A DNA stretch of 64,000 nt from JAVBUY01 sp031552735 (lineage in GTDB: Bacteria; Bacillota; Clostridia; Christensenellales; Aristaeellaceae): positions 1 through 64,000 of the forward strand of contig JAVBMF010000012.1 of the NCBI GenBank assembly GCA_031552735.1, written 5' to 3'. A program made the translations under genes and the position numbers. The notes under the pieces are model-generated. The model was given only the letters and a program-made list of their open reading frames with translations. It was not told where the DNA came from and searched no databases. Below, piece by piece: positions 17,983-26,593 of this stretch (within the stretch, counting starts at the first letter, position 1; the number at the start of each line of letters is the position of its first letter).

Positions 17983-18109
17983 TTTTCCACAGAACACGCG
18001 TTTTTGTGGATAAGTCTGTGCATAACCCTGCAGAATCCGACAATTCTTGCGTTTGACGACGCCATAATCATTATTTTTCGTATCAAAACAACTGTTCGGC
18101 TGTGGAAAA
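17983..18109. other. Cluster of DnaA-box-like 9-mers in intergenic DNA
   Basis: TGTGGATAA (18005-18013) is a perfect DnaA box on the minus strand. TTTTCCACA (17983-17991), TGTGCATAA (18017-18025, minus) and TGTGGAAAA (18101-18109, minus) each differ by one base. The surrounding 17910-18140 is non-coding. No dnaA, dnaN or other origin genes lie nearby, so this is not obviously the chromosomal origin. Confidence 0.45.
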
Positions 18110-18142
18110 CCGGAGCGGGAAAGTGCGTGATTCCTCCGCAAA

Positions 18143-18171
18143 TTGACTTCCCTGCGCGCCAATGATACAAT
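18143..18171 (+). promoter_or_regulatory. Sigma-A promoter of methyltransferase gene
   Basis: TTGACT (18143-18148), 17-bp spacer, TACAAT (18166-18171). This rules out the in-frame ATG at 18162 as start, since it overlaps the -10 box. Confidence 0.75.
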
Positions 18172-18194
18172 ACAGCCATTCACGCGAGGGAGGC

Positions 18195-18908
18195 ATGCCG
18201 GTGCAGGATACGCGAATCAGCGACGCGCACATGCGCGAAATTGTGGAGTGGGACGTAGCCACCTGGCGCAAAGCCATCCTCTATTGGCAGCGGACGCTGG
18301 ATGCGCGCATGCCCGACGGCCACGGCAAGACCTTGCTGGAGATCGGCGCGCGCCACGGCGGTGTGTCGCTGTTTTTCGCGCAGCGCGGGTTCACCTGCCT
18401 GTGCACCGATAAAATAGAAGAAACCGGCTTTGCCCAGGCCAAAGCGCTGCACGAAAAACATGGCGTGTCGAACCAGATAACCTATGCGCTGGCCGACTGC
18501 ACCTGCCTGCCCTATGCCGACGACAGCTTTGATGTGGTGGTCTTTAAGTCGGTGCTGGGACATGTGGGCCGCGATGGGCAGGAGCAGCGCATCCCCTTGG
18601 CACTGGCCGAGATGCGACGCGTGTTAAAGCCTGGCGGGTTGCTGCTCTTTGCCGAGAATCTGGAGGCTTCCTCGCTGCACCGGTTGCTGCGCCGCGCGTA
18701 TGTGCGCTGGGGCAAGCAATGGAACTATCTGTCGCTGGATCGGCTGGAAAAATACCTCGACGTATTTCACGATGTACAGGTATACACCTACGGCTTCTTT
18801 GGCTGCATGGCCAAGGACCGCTGGTTTTCCGATCTGGCCGACCGGCTGGTCTGCCTGCGCAAACGGTCGGTCAACCACTATATGTGCTACGGCATGGCAC
18901 AAAAATAA
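18195..18908 (+). CDS. Class I SAM-dependent methyltransferase
   Basis: 237 residues. SAM-binding motif I is TLLEIGARHGGVSLFFAQRG, the acidic end of strand 2 is CTDKIEE, motif II is LPYADDSFDVVVFKSVLGH, and motif III is RRVLKPGGLLLFAEN. GAGGGAGG at 18186-18193 is only 1 base from ATG 18195 but 7 bases from an in-frame GTG at 18201, which may be the real start. The C-terminal part (YVRWGKQWNYLSLDRLEKYL and a basic tail) resembles methyltransferases acting on small molecules or lipids, but the substrate cannot be named. Monocistronic. Confidence 0.82.
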   Translation: MPVQDTRISDAHMREIVEWDVATWRKAILYWQRTLDARMPDGHGKTLLEIGARHGGVSLFFAQRGFTCLCTDKIEETGFAQAKALHEKHGVSNQITYALADCTCLPYADDSFDVVVFKSVLGHVGRDGQEQRIPLALAEMRRVLKPGGLLLFAENLEASSLHRLLRRAYVRWGKQWNYLSLDRLEKYLDVFHDVQVYTYGFFGCMAKDRWFSDLADRLVCLRKRSVNHYMCYGMAQK

Positions 18909-18913
18909 CCCCC

Positions 18914-18942
18914 TTGCGCTGTGCGGCGGGGTAGCATATACT
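18914..18942 (+). promoter_or_regulatory. Sigma-A promoter of the folT leader
   Basis: TTGCGC (18914-18919), 17-bp spacer, TATACT (18937-18942). It starts a leader of about 180 nt before folT. Confidence 0.65.
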
Positions 18943-18964
18943 GAACGTGTCACATTGTGATTCG

Positions 18965-19127
18965 TAGGCAGGGCAGGAAAGACCAGGGTGCGTCAAGTGC
19001 CTCCGTCCGGGGATCGGCGGGGGACGAAGAAAGGCTTGCCTTTCGCGGTACCTTTGTCCATCCCACTGTCCGATGGCGGACACCTCCTCGAATCTCCTGA
19101 ACCGGAGACCTGTGGGGAGGTGTTTTT
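18965..19127 (+). promoter_or_regulatory. Tetrahydrofolate (THF) riboswitch leader of folT
   Basis: Conserved THF-aptamer blocks appear in order: GCGTCAAGTG (18990-18999), GGGGAT (19009-19014), ACGAAG (19024-19029), TCGCGGTACC (from 19043) and TTGTCCATCCC (to 19064). The expression platform follows. CACCTCC (19081-19087) pairs with GGAGGTG (19116-19122), which is the folT Shine-Dalgarno, and encloses an inner hairpin TCTCC/GGAGA. A T run directly follows, so the hairpin could act by ribosome-site sequestration, by termination, or both. Placement before a folate transporter gene supports the call. Confidence 0.75.
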
Positions 19128-19673
19128 GTGTCCGTTTTTAAGTTGTTCCGGGCATCGGCACAGGAACTGCGCAAAACGCGCACGCTGGTGCTGACCGGCC
19201 TGTTCGCCGCGCTGGAAATCGTGCTGGGCGCGCTGGAGCTGACGCTGGCGCCCTGGCTGCGCATTCGCTTCGGGTTTGTGTTCCTAGCCGCTTCGGGCAT
19301 GCTGTTCGGGCCGGTGGTGGCGGGCATGCAGGGCGTGGTGGTTGATGTAACGGGGTACCTGCTGCATCCGGATGGCCCATTTTTCCCCGGCTATACGCTG
19401 TCCGCGCTGCTTGGCGGCATCCTCTACGGCTGCTGCTTCTACCGGCTGCGCATGAGCTGGCCGCGCGCGCTCGCTGCCAAGGCGCTGGTCAATGTACTGC
19501 TGAATATCGGGCTGGGCACACTGTGGGCGTCCATGTTGTACGGAAAGGGGTATCTGGCGCTGCTGGCCACGCGCGCGCCCAAGAACCTGATCCTGCTGAT
19601 CGTGGAGGTGCCGCTGCTGGTGGTGATGGGTACGCTGGTCCGGCGGATCGAAAACAGACGGTCGCCGAGATAA
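19128..19673 (+). CDS. folT: ECF transporter S component, folate (FolT)
   Basis: 181 residues with five to six membrane helices. The pattern FGFVFLAASGMLFGPVVAGMQG and FFPGYTLSALLGGILYG is characteristic of folate-type S components, which bind folate in the membrane and use shared EcfA/EcfT energising subunits encoded elsewhere. The start is GTG 19128, whose GGGGAGGTG ribosome site lies in the riboswitch expression-platform stem. Expected to be repressed when reduced folates are plentiful. Confidence 0.88.
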   Translation: MSVFKLFRASAQELRKTRTLVLTGLFAALEIVLGALELTLAPWLRIRFGFVFLAASGMLFGPVVAGMQGVVVDVTGYLLHPDGPFFPGYTLSALLGGILYGCCFYRLRMSWPRALAAKALVNVLLNIGLGTLWASMLYGKGYLALLATRAPKNLILLIVEVPLLVVMGTLVRRIENRRSPR

Positions 19674-19678
19674 CAAAA

Positions 19679-19715
19679 AAAGCGTTGCAGAGGAAATCCT
19701 CCGCCACGCTTTCTT
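19679..19715. terminator. Bidirectional terminator between folT and methyltransferase
   Basis: AAAGCGT (19679-19685) pairs with ACGCTTT (19706-19712), extended by GAGGA/TCCTC. A run lies on the left and T-rich on the right, between two convergent genes. Confidence 0.75.
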
Positions 19716-20325
19716 ATTGCTTGCCGCGCAGTAAAAAGAGCGAATAGGGCACAACGGTGTTGGTCATGTGCCGCTGGTCGCGATAGAATGTGTGGCAGGT
19801 GACCTCGCGCAGTCCTGCCGCCCGCGCCCAAGCCGTAATATCCGTCTGGTCAAAGCCATGGTGCCCGGCAAAGCCCACATCCTCAGCATGGAATGCGCCG
19901 CCGGGATCGCTGTCCAAATCGACCAGCAAAAGCTGCCCATTGGAGCGTAGCAGCGATGCCAATCGTGCCAGCATCCCGGGCGCATCGGCGACATGGTGCA
20001 GTGCCATGGAAGAGAAAACGCAATCATAGCGCGCGTCGGGCAGCGGATCGGCGGCCAAATCGAAGCATGCGGCGGTGGCGTTCTGGTAGCCGCCTCGCGC
20101 GATTTTCTCCCGCAATACGGCCAGCATGCCCTCGGATGTATCCACAAAGGTGATGCGGGCAAAGCAATCTGCCAACGCCAACCCAACCAGCCCTGTGCCG
20201 CAGCCAAACTCCATGCCAGCGCCATCAGCGGCCGTGATGTATCGCCGTATTTCCGCGGCGATGCACTGCGCCCGCGCAATGCGCTCTGCGTTGTCCCAAC
20301 CAGTCGCCCGTTCGTCAAAGCCCAT
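19714..20325 (-). CDS. Class I SAM-dependent methyltransferase
   Basis: 203 residues: FDERATGWDN at the start, motif I MEFGCGTGLVGLALADC, FVDTSEGMLAVL, then YDCVFSSMALHHVADAPGML and LLVDLDSDPGG. The pattern is that of the Methyltransf_11/25 group that modifies small molecules. GGGAGA lies 6 bases before ATG 20325; an in-frame ATG at 20340 overlaps the stop of the upstream serine hydrolase (ATGA), so the two genes are translationally coupled. Substrate unknown. Confidence 0.85.
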   Translation of the reverse strand: MGFDERATGWDNAERIARAQCIAAEIRRYITAADGAGMEFGCGTGLVGLALADCFARITFVDTSEGMLAVLREKIARGGYQNATAACFDLAADPLPDARYDCVFSSMALHHVADAPGMLARLASLLRSNGQLLLVDLDSDPGGAFHAEDVGFAGHHGFDQTDITAWARAAGLREVTCHTFYRDQRHMTNTVVPYSLFLLRGKQ

Positions 20326-20336
20326 GCGCTTCTCCC

Positions 20337-21557
20337 TCATTTCCGCAACTGATCCAGCATCGCAAACCCCAGCGTCGTCATCTCCCAGCCGGACAGCACC
20401 AGTTTGCCCAGCGCGCGCAGCGACGTGCCGCTGGTGGCCACCGCCACACCGTCGCCTGTATCCGGGTCGGCCCACAGCTCGGCATTCATGCCATAGGCCA
20501 CGCCCTGATGCCCAACGCACAGGCGGCGACCAAACACACGCGGCGCGAATGCCACGCCTAGCCCTCGGCCCGCGCGCGTCACCGAGCCATGGCCATCCTG
20601 CATCGCAAGCATCTCCGCGATAGACCCGGGCGAAAGGATGCGTACGCCATCGACCGCTCCGTCGGACAGCAGCAGTCGCAGCAACGTGGCCGCGTCGGGC
20701 ACGGCGATGTTCAGCCGCCCGGGCGCCGCCATAAAGTTGCGCTCCGGATCGCACACCGGCGCGGTCTGCGCGGCGATAACCGGCGCGTCATACTGTAGGC
20801 GCGGCGCGCGCAAGGGGCGCACCGCATACCCGCTGGACAGACGGGTTTTTTGATCGCCCAGCGTCTGTGGGGCAAAGCTAGCCGTGATGCCCAGCGGCGC
20901 AAACAGCGTCTGCCGCACCGCCTCATCGAAGGGCTGTCCGGTCACCGCCTCGATCACGCTGCCCATGGTGCCCGCGCCAAAGTTGCTGTAGCGAAAGTGC
21001 GTGCCCGGCGCGGTGGGCGCGAAGTTCAGTCGCGCGCCGTCACCGGTCAGCATCTCGCGCAGGGTCAGCTTGCCCGCGATGCCCGGCCCATCGTACTGCG
21101 GCGCGTCCAGCAGCCCGGCGGTGTGGGTCATTAGCTGACGCGGCGTGATGGGTGTGGCTGGATGCGACGGATTGCGAACCGTGTACCCGAGCCAGTCGGA
21201 AATATCACCGTCCAGCGATAGGATGCCTTGCCCGGCCAACGTCATCACTGGGAAGGCGCACACCAGCTTAGACACCGACGCGACGCGATACAGCGTATCT
21301 TCTGTCGCGGGGGTATCGGGGTGCAGGCGGCGCTTGCCATAGGCAAACGTGGCCAGCGGCTGCCCGGCGCGCACCAGCGTCACCGTGCCGCCGACCGTGC
21401 GGTGTCGGGCAAAGGCGCGGTCGATGGCACGCTGGCAGGCAGCATGCGACGCGGGCGTCAGCAGCCCTTCGCCGGAGCAGGCCAACCCGCGCGGCGCGCG
21501 AACAAAGCGCCTCAGCACGGCGAACAACGCGGCTTGCGACGCCCCCACATTCTTCAT
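20337..21557 (-). CDS. Serine hydrolase, class C beta-lactamase/PBP-like fold
   Basis: 406 residues. Active-site motifs are S94-V-S-K97 (SxxK, nucleophile and base), Y190-S-N192 (YxN) and H350-Q-G352 in the KTG position, as in esterase/DD-peptidase-like members of the beta-lactamase-related family. No signal peptide is evident, so a cytoplasmic esterase-like role is more likely than antibiotic resistance. First gene of a two-gene unit with the methyltransferase below it. A promoter lies at 21581-21609. Confidence 0.85.
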   Translation of the reverse strand: MKNVGASQAALFAVLRRFVRAPRGLACSGEGLLTPASHAACQRAIDRAFARHRTVGGTVTLVRAGQPLATFAYGKRRLHPDTPATEDTLYRVASVSKLVCAFPVMTLAGQGILSLDGDISDWLGYTVRNPSHPATPITPRQLMTHTAGLLDAPQYDGPGIAGKLTLREMLTGDGARLNFAPTAPGTHFRYSNFGAGTMGSVIEAVTGQPFDEAVRQTLFAPLGITASFAPQTLGDQKTRLSSGYAVRPLRAPRLQYDAPVIAAQTAPVCDPERNFMAAPGRLNIAVPDAATLLRLLLSDGAVDGVRILSPGSIAEMLAMQDGHGSVTRAGRGLGVAFAPRVFGRRLCVGHQGVAYGMNAELWADPDTGDGVAVATSGTSLRALGKLVLSGWEMTTLGFAMLDQLRK

Positions 21558-21580
21558 CTTATGCCCCCTTTATGCTCGGT

Positions 21581-21609
21581 AGTATACCACGCCGGGTGCA
21601 TTGGCACAA
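21581..21609 (-). promoter_or_regulatory. Sigma-A promoter of serine hydrolase unit
   Basis: On the minus strand: TTGTGC (21609-21604), 17-bp spacer, TATACT (21586-21581), 24 bp from ATG 21557. Confidence 0.65.
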
Positions 21610-21786
21610 CCTGTGGCAAAAAACGTGCAATATACAACATATTGTGTGCGCGGCGCGGACTAGTGCCAGTAAACTTCCCGATCACTGCGCAGGGCGAAAA
21701 GAGTACGATTGGAAACACAGAAAAACCCATATGACGCAACGATTTTAGCGCGTATGGAAAAAGCAAAACCTCTGTCAAAAAAACGC

Positions 21787-21815
21787 TTGACTTCAAGTGG
21801 GAAATATGATTAAAT
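21787..21815 (+). promoter_or_regulatory. Sigma-A promoter of the XRE-pot operon
   Basis: TTGACT (21787-21792), 17-bp spacer, TTAAAT (21810-21815). The rest of the 333-bp gap (21558-21890) shows no gene; it holds this promoter, the divergent one at 21581-21609 and AT-rich DNA that could hold operator sites. Confidence 0.6.
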
Positions 21816-21890
21816 AGGTTTCGCTGACGAAAACTTCAGGTTTGGTTACATCAAACTTTCTCAGAATTTTTCGCGAGGGGAGGCGATGGA

Positions 21891-22436
21891 TTGGCTATCG
21901 GTATCGGCGAAAAGATCAAAAGTCTGCGCCTAAAGGGCAACCTGACGCAAAAGGAGCTGGCCGACCGCTGCGAGCTGTCGAAGGGATTCATCTCGCAGCT
22001 GGAGAGCAATCAGACCTCGCCGTCGCTGTCCACGCTGGAGGATATCTTGGTCACGCTTGGCTCGTCATTCCGCGAATTCTTCGCCGGAGAATCCGCCGAG
22101 CAGCCGGTTTTCCGCAAGGAGGATGTCTTTGTCAAGGAAAATGCCGAGCAAGGCGTCACCATCCACTGGCTAATCCCCAACGCGCAAAAGAAGGACATGG
22201 AGCCCATCCTGTTGGTGCTGGCCCCGGGCAGTCACAGCGAGGTGGACCTGCCGCACACCGGCGAAGAATTTGGCTATGTGCTGTCCGGCAGCGTGCAACT
22301 AACCATCGGCGAGCGCGCCTACAAGGTGCGAAAGGGCGACAGCTTCAGCTACAAGCCGGACGCGCGGCATTTTCTGACCAACACCGGCAAGACGGAAGCC
22401 AGTGTACTGTGGGTCAGTACCCCGCCTAATTTTTAA
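21891..22436 (+). CDS. XRE-family regulator with cupin sensor domain (PuuR type)
   Basis: 181 residues. Helix-turn-helix at about 6-60 (IKSLRLKGNLTQKELADRCE, SKGFISQLESNQTSPSLSTL) and a cupin barrel at about 105-175 (LLVLAPGSHSEVDLPHTGEE, YVLSGSVQLTIG, VRKGDSFSYKPDARH). TTG 21891 is used as start because GGGGAGG sits 7 bases before it; the ATG at 21885 is in another frame. It is the first gene before potABCD, 27 bp from potA, and likely regulates the operon by sensing polyamine or a related ligand, as PuuR-like proteins do. The ligand is inferred. Confidence 0.88.
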   Translation: MAIGIGEKIKSLRLKGNLTQKELADRCELSKGFISQLESNQTSPSLSTLEDILVTLGSSFREFFAGESAEQPVFRKEDVFVKENAEQGVTIHWLIPNAQKKDMEPILLVLAPGSHSEVDLPHTGEEFGYVLSGSVQLTIGERAYKVRKGDSFSYKPDARHFLTNTGKTEASVLWVSTPPNF

Positions 22437-22463
22437 CAATACTTCCAACGGGAGGCGACACCA

Positions 22464-23567
22464 ATGGCCGAGCATCTGATCGCGCTGAAAGACTTGGGCG
22501 TGACCTTTGACGATGGGTACGAAGTGCTCAAGCGTATCAATCTGAATATCGAGAAGAACGAGTTTGTGACGCTGCTCGGGCCTTCGGGCTGCGGCAAAAC
22601 CACCACGCTGCGACTGATTGGCGGTTTCATGCAGCCGACCACCGGCGAGATTCTGTTCAAGGGCAAAAGCATCGTTACGCTGCCGCCCTATAAGCGCCCG
22701 ATCAATACGGTGTTCCAGCGTTACGCGCTGTTTCCGCACATGAATGTCGCGCAGAACGTGTCCTTTGGCCCCGACTTGCGCAAAGAGGATAAGAAGAAAA
22801 CCGCCAAGCGCGTCGCGGAGATGCTGGAGCTGGTCGGTCTAGCCGGGTTTGAGAAGCGCAGTGTGTCGCAGCTTTCCGGCGGACAGCAGCAGCGCGTCGC
22901 CATCGCCCGCGCGCTGATCAACAAGCCCGAGGTGCTGTTGCTGGATGAGCCGCTGGGCGCGCTGGATCTAAAGCTGCGCAAGGAGATGCAGGTCGAGCTC
23001 AAGCGCATCCAGGTGGAGAGCGGCATCACCTTCGTGTTTGTCACGCACGACCAGGAAGAGGCGCTGACCATGAGCGACACCGTCGTGGTCATGCGCGGCG
23101 GCGAGATCCAGCAGATCGGCACCCCGCAGGACATCTATAACGAGCCCATCAACGCGTTTGTCGCCGACTTTATCGGTGAGAGCAATATCTATGCCGGCAA
23201 GATGCTGCGGGATAAGCTGGCGTTCTTCTTGGGTCGTGAGTTCGTCTGCGTGGACACCGGCTTTGGCAACAACGCGCCGATCGACGTTGTGCTGCGGCCC
23301 GAGGATGTAAAGCTCAAATCCATGGACACGCTGATCGACGGCGCGCCGCAGGGCGAGGTGCTGTCCACGCTGTTCAAGGGCGTGCATTACGAGATGCGCG
23401 TTGCCGTCGGCGAGGACGAGGTGCTGGTGCACTCCACGCACGCGCGCGAGCCCGGCACCAAGGTGCAGATCACCGTCGCCCCATCCGATATCCAGATTAT
23501 GCACAAGACCGATATGTCGCCGGACGTGCTGGCCAAACAGCCCGACCCCGACGAACAGCAGGACTGA
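22464..23567 (+). CDS. potA: Spermidine/putrescine ABC transporter ATPase
   Basis: 367 residues. Walker A GPSGCGKT at 39-46, Q-loop [10 protein letters not shown], signature LSGGQ at 137-141, Walker B LLLDE at 158-162, switch His in [11 protein letters not shown]. The C-terminal TOBE-type domain (from about 235, [19 protein letters not shown]) is usual for PotA. Powers polyamine uptake with potB, potC and potD downstream. GGGAGG precedes ATG 22464. Confidence 0.95.
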   Translation: MAEHLIALKDLGVTFDDGYEVLKRINLNIEKNEFVTLLGPSGCGKTTTLRLIGGFMQPTTGEILFKGKSIVTLPPYKRPINTVFQRYALFPHMNVAQNVSFGPDLRKEDKKKTAKRVAEMLELVGLAGFEKRSVSQLSGGQQQRVAIARALINKPEVLLLDEPLGALDLKLRKEMQVELKRIQVESGITFVFVTHDQEEALTMSDTVVVMRGGEIQQIGTPQDIYNEPINAFVADFIGESNIYAGKMLRDKLAFFLGREFVCVDTGFGNNAPIDVVLRPEDVKLKSMDTLIDGAPQGEVLSTLFKGVHYEMRVAVGEDEVLVHSTHAREPGTKVQITVAPSDIQIMHKTDMSPDVLAKQPDPDEQQD

Positions 23568-23596
23568 TCCATCACGGCGGGAAAGGGGGAAAGACC

Positions 23597-24511
23597 ATGC
23601 GCGGAAAAACGATGCTGGCGCCATTTGTGGTGTGGATGGTCATCTTTATCCTCGTGCCGCTGGGGTTGGTGATGTACTATGGCGTCACGGTCGAGCAGCC
23701 GGTACCCTATACCGAGACTACGCTGGCCGACGGCACCATGGGCTACCTGACCGCCGATGGCACTGTGCACGAAACCGAACCGGTGCAGGCCAAGCTGTCG
23801 CTGGACAATATGAAGCGATTCTTTGACCCGATCTATATGAAGCTGCTGGGTCGCTCGTTCTATGTGGCGTTTGTCACCACGGTGATTTGCCTGCTGCTGG
23901 GTTACCCGGTGGCGATGATCCTGACCGGGCGCGGGTTTAAGCACCGCAACCTGCTGCTGCTCCTCATCATCCTGCCCATGTGGATGAACTTCCTGCTGCG
24001 CACCTATGCGTGGCTGACGCTGCTGGAGAAAAACGGCGTCATCAACAGCATGCTGGCATGGATCGGCCTGCCCAAGCAGACCTTCCTCTATAAGGAGGGC
24101 ACGGTCATCCTCGGCATGGTGTACAACTTCCTGCCGTTTATGGTGCTGCCGGTGTACACCGTGATGGAGAAAATCGACCACAGTCAGCTCGAAGCCGCTG
24201 CAGACCTGGGCGCCAACCCGTTCCAGAGCTTCCTGCGCATCCTGCTGCCCTTCTCCCTGCCCGGCGTGCTGGAGGGCATCACCATGGTGTTTGTGCCCGC
24301 AGTCACCACGTTTGTCATCTCGCAACTGATGGGTGGCGGTAAGGTGCCGCTGATCGGCGATGTGATCCAGCAACAATTCGGCAAAGCCAATGACTGGCAC
24401 TTTGGCTCGGCGATGTCGCTGCTGGTCATGGTGGTGGTGCTGGCGTTCATGTACGCGCTCAACCGCACCGACGCAGAGAACGCCGCTAATGGGGAGGTGC
24501 GCATCTGGTGA
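23597..24511 (+). CDS. potB: Spermidine/putrescine ABC transporter permease
   Basis: 304 residues, six membrane helices. After the first helix there is an extracytoplasmic loop of about 60 residues with VPYTETTLADGTMGYLTADG, longer than in the E. coli protein. The EAA loop that docks on PotA is LEAAADLGANPFQSFLRILLP at about 198-218. RBS GAAAGGGGGAAAG precedes ATG 23597. Its stop shares one base with the potC start. Confidence 0.93.
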   Translation: MRGKTMLAPFVVWMVIFILVPLGLVMYYGVTVEQPVPYTETTLADGTMGYLTADGTVHETEPVQAKLSLDNMKRFFDPIYMKLLGRSFYVAFVTTVICLLLGYPVAMILTGRGFKHRNLLLLLIILPMWMNFLLRTYAWLTLLEKNGVINSMLAWIGLPKQTFLYKEGTVILGMVYNFLPFMVLPVYTVMEKIDHSQLEAAADLGANPFQSFLRILLPFSLPGVLEGITMVFVPAVTTFVISQLMGGGKVPLIGDVIQQQFGKANDWHFGSAMSLLVMVVVLAFMYALNRTDAENAANGEVRIW

Positions 24512-25305
24512 TGAAATTTATGAAGCGCGCCTACATGGGTCTGATTTTGTTTTTCTTGTATGTGCCGATCATCATCCTGATCGTGCTGTCGTTTAACGCC
24601 AACAAGAGTCGCGGCAGTTGGGGCGGATTCACGCTGCAATGGTACGTGGAGCTGCTTGGGGACAAGCAGATCATGGAGGCGGTGCGCAACACACTGGTCA
24701 TCGGCGTGCTGGCGGCGGTGATCTCCACGGTCATCGGTTCGATCGGCGCGATTGGGCTGTACCAGACCAAGCGCAGCGTGCGCCAAATCCTGATGGGGCT
24801 GGTCAACCTGCCGATGCTCAACAGCGAAATCGTCACTGGCGTATCGCTGATGCTGCTCTACACATTGATGCGGCTGCATCTGGGCTTTGTGACGCTGCTG
24901 CTGTCGCACGTCGCGTTCTGCATACCGTATGTGGTGCTCAGCGTGCTGCCCAAGCTGCGTCAGCTTGACCCGCATTTGTCCGAGGCGGCGCAAGACCTGG
25001 GCGCGACGCCCACCAAAGCGTTTTTCAAAGTCATCCTACCCGACATCCTGCCCGGCGTTTTTTCCGGGTTCCTGCTTGCGCTGACCATGTCGATCGACGA
25101 TTTCGTCATCAGCTTCTTTACCACCGGCTCGGGCGTACAGAACCTGTCGATCACGATCTACACCATGGCCAAGCGCGGCATCTCGCCCAAGGTCAATGCG
25201 TTGTCCACCATCATTTTTGTGGTCGTGCTGGGCATGCTGATTATTGTGAACCTGCCGAATCTCCGGCAAAAGAACGCGCAAACAAAGAAGGAGATCAAAG
25301 TATGA
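24511..25305 (+). CDS. potC: Spermidine/putrescine ABC transporter permease
   Basis: 264 residues, six helices, with the EAA loop SEAAQDLGATPTKAFFKVIL. The start is ATG 24511 (TGATG overlap with potB) behind GGGGAGGTG; a GTG one codon earlier is also possible. Partner of PotB in the membrane channel. Overlaps potD by 4 bases. Confidence 0.93.
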   Translation: MKFMKRAYMGLILFFLYVPIIILIVLSFNANKSRGSWGGFTLQWYVELLGDKQIMEAVRNTLVIGVLAAVISTVIGSIGAIGLYQTKRSVRQILMGLVNLPMLNSEIVTGVSLMLLYTLMRLHLGFVTLLLSHVAFCIPYVVLSVLPKLRQLDPHLSEAAQDLGATPTKAFFKVILPDILPGVFSGFLLALTMSIDDFVISFFTTGSGVQNLSITIYTMAKRGISPKVNALSTIIFVVVLGMLIIVNLPNLRQKNAQTKKEIKV

Positions 25306-26366
25306 AAAAATTGCTGATTGCCGCCCTCGCCCTGACCCTGTGCGTCGCCCCCATCGCCTATGTCGCCACGCGCCCGGTGCCGGTGCAGGCCGCCGATGGC
25401 GTCACGCTCAATGTCTACAACTGGGGTGATTACATCGACCCGGACACGCTGGAGGTGTTCACCGAGCGCACCGGCATCAAGATCAATTATGAAATGTTCG
25501 AAACCAACGAGGACATGTATACCAAGCTGAAAAAGAGCAATACGAACTACGACGTGATCTTCCCCTCGGACTACATGATCGAGCGCATGATCCACGAAAA
25601 AATGCTGCTGAAGCTGGACATGGCCGCCATGCCCAACGCTGCCAACGTCGATCCGCGCTTTCTGAACCTGTCGTACGACCCCGAGAATGCATACTCGGTG
25701 CCCTATACCTGGGGCACGATGGGCATCCTCTACAACACGACCATGGTGGATACCGCGCCGACCGGCTGGGCCGATCTGTGGAACGAAGCCTACGAGGGCT
25801 CCATCCTGATGCTCAACAGCCCGCGCGATACGATCGGCATCACGCTCAAGCACCTGGGCTACTCGCTCAACTCGGTCAACCCCGACGAGCTGGAGGCTGC
25901 CAAGCAGGCGCTGATCGAGCAGAGCCCGCTGGTGCTGGCCTACGTGGTCGATGAAGTCAAGGACAAGATGATCGCTGGGGAAGCTGCGCTGGCGCTGGTG
26001 TGGAGCGGCGACGCGCAATACTGCATGAGCGAGAACCCCGATTTGCAGTATGTCGTGCCGTCGGAGGGCTCCAATCTCTTCTTTGACGCGATGTGCGTGC
26101 CCGCTTCCTCGCAGCACCCTGCGGAGGCGCAGCAGTTCATTGACTTCCTGTGCGATCCAGAGATCGCCGCGCAAAACTATCGCTACGTCGGCTACGCCAT
26201 CCCCAACAAAGCGGCGGCCGAGCTGATGGGCGACGAGTATGCCGACAACATGGTGTCCAACCCGCCGCAGGAGGCGCTGGACCACTGCGAAATCTTCACC
26301 TATCTAGGCGACGGCGTAAAGGTCTATGACCGGATCTGGACGGAGATTATTACGTCGCTGTACTGA
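25302..26366 (+). CDS. potD: Spermidine/putrescine-binding protein
   Basis: 354 residues. Signal peptide at 1-31, then LNVYNWGDYIDPDTLEVF, the classic PotD/PotF N-terminus, NYDVIFPSDYMIERM, SVPYTWGTMGI and the C-terminal IWTEIITSLY. The only Cys in the signal sequence (LTLC at 14) does not form a proper lipobox (Leu at -1), so lipid anchoring is uncertain; a released or uncleaved protein is possible. Last gene of the operon, ended by a terminator at 26381. Confidence 0.93.
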   Translation: MKKLLIAALALTLCVAPIAYVATRPVPVQAADGVTLNVYNWGDYIDPDTLEVFTERTGIKINYEMFETNEDMYTKLKKSNTNYDVIFPSDYMIERMIHEKMLLKLDMAAMPNAANVDPRFLNLSYDPENAYSVPYTWGTMGILYNTTMVDTAPTGWADLWNEAYEGSILMLNSPRDTIGITLKHLGYSLNSVNPDELEAAKQALIEQSPLVLAYVVDEVKDKMIAGEAALALVWSGDAQYCMSENPDLQYVVPSEGSNLFFDAMCVPASSQHPAEAQQFIDFLCDPEIAAQNYRYVGYAIPNKAAAELMGDEYADNMVSNPPQEALDHCEIFTYLGDGVKVYDRIWTEIITSLY

Positions 26367-26380
26367 TTGCACAAACGCAG

Positions 26381-26410
26381 CCCCCGAGGCAATTGCTTCG
26401 GGGGTTATTT
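26381..26410 (+). terminator. Terminator of the pot operon
   Basis: CCCCCGA / TCGGGGG hairpin (26381-26404) followed by TTATTT. Confidence 0.85.
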
Positions 26411-26593
26411 CGTGCACAGCATGCGCAGGCAATCGGCGAACCCTTGCTGATAGGGGGCTTGTATCAACAAAGAACGCTGCCACCCGCCACATTTCTTTCC
26501 CGATTCGTTCTTTGCCCGTTCATTGTGCCGCCATATTCTGGGGGTACACTCTCCTTGTTCCCAAGCTGGCGAACAGAAAAGGAGGGTTCCCCT

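Noticed and set aside
17983..18109. Chromosomal replication origin
   Set aside because: Box-like sites are present, but dnaA, dnaN, rpmH, gyrB and other origin neighbours are absent, so I keep only the weaker statement.
20337..21557. Antibiotic-resistance beta-lactamase
   Set aside because: The fold motifs fit, but no signal peptide is visible and the neighbour is a methyltransferase; an esterase-like role is more likely.
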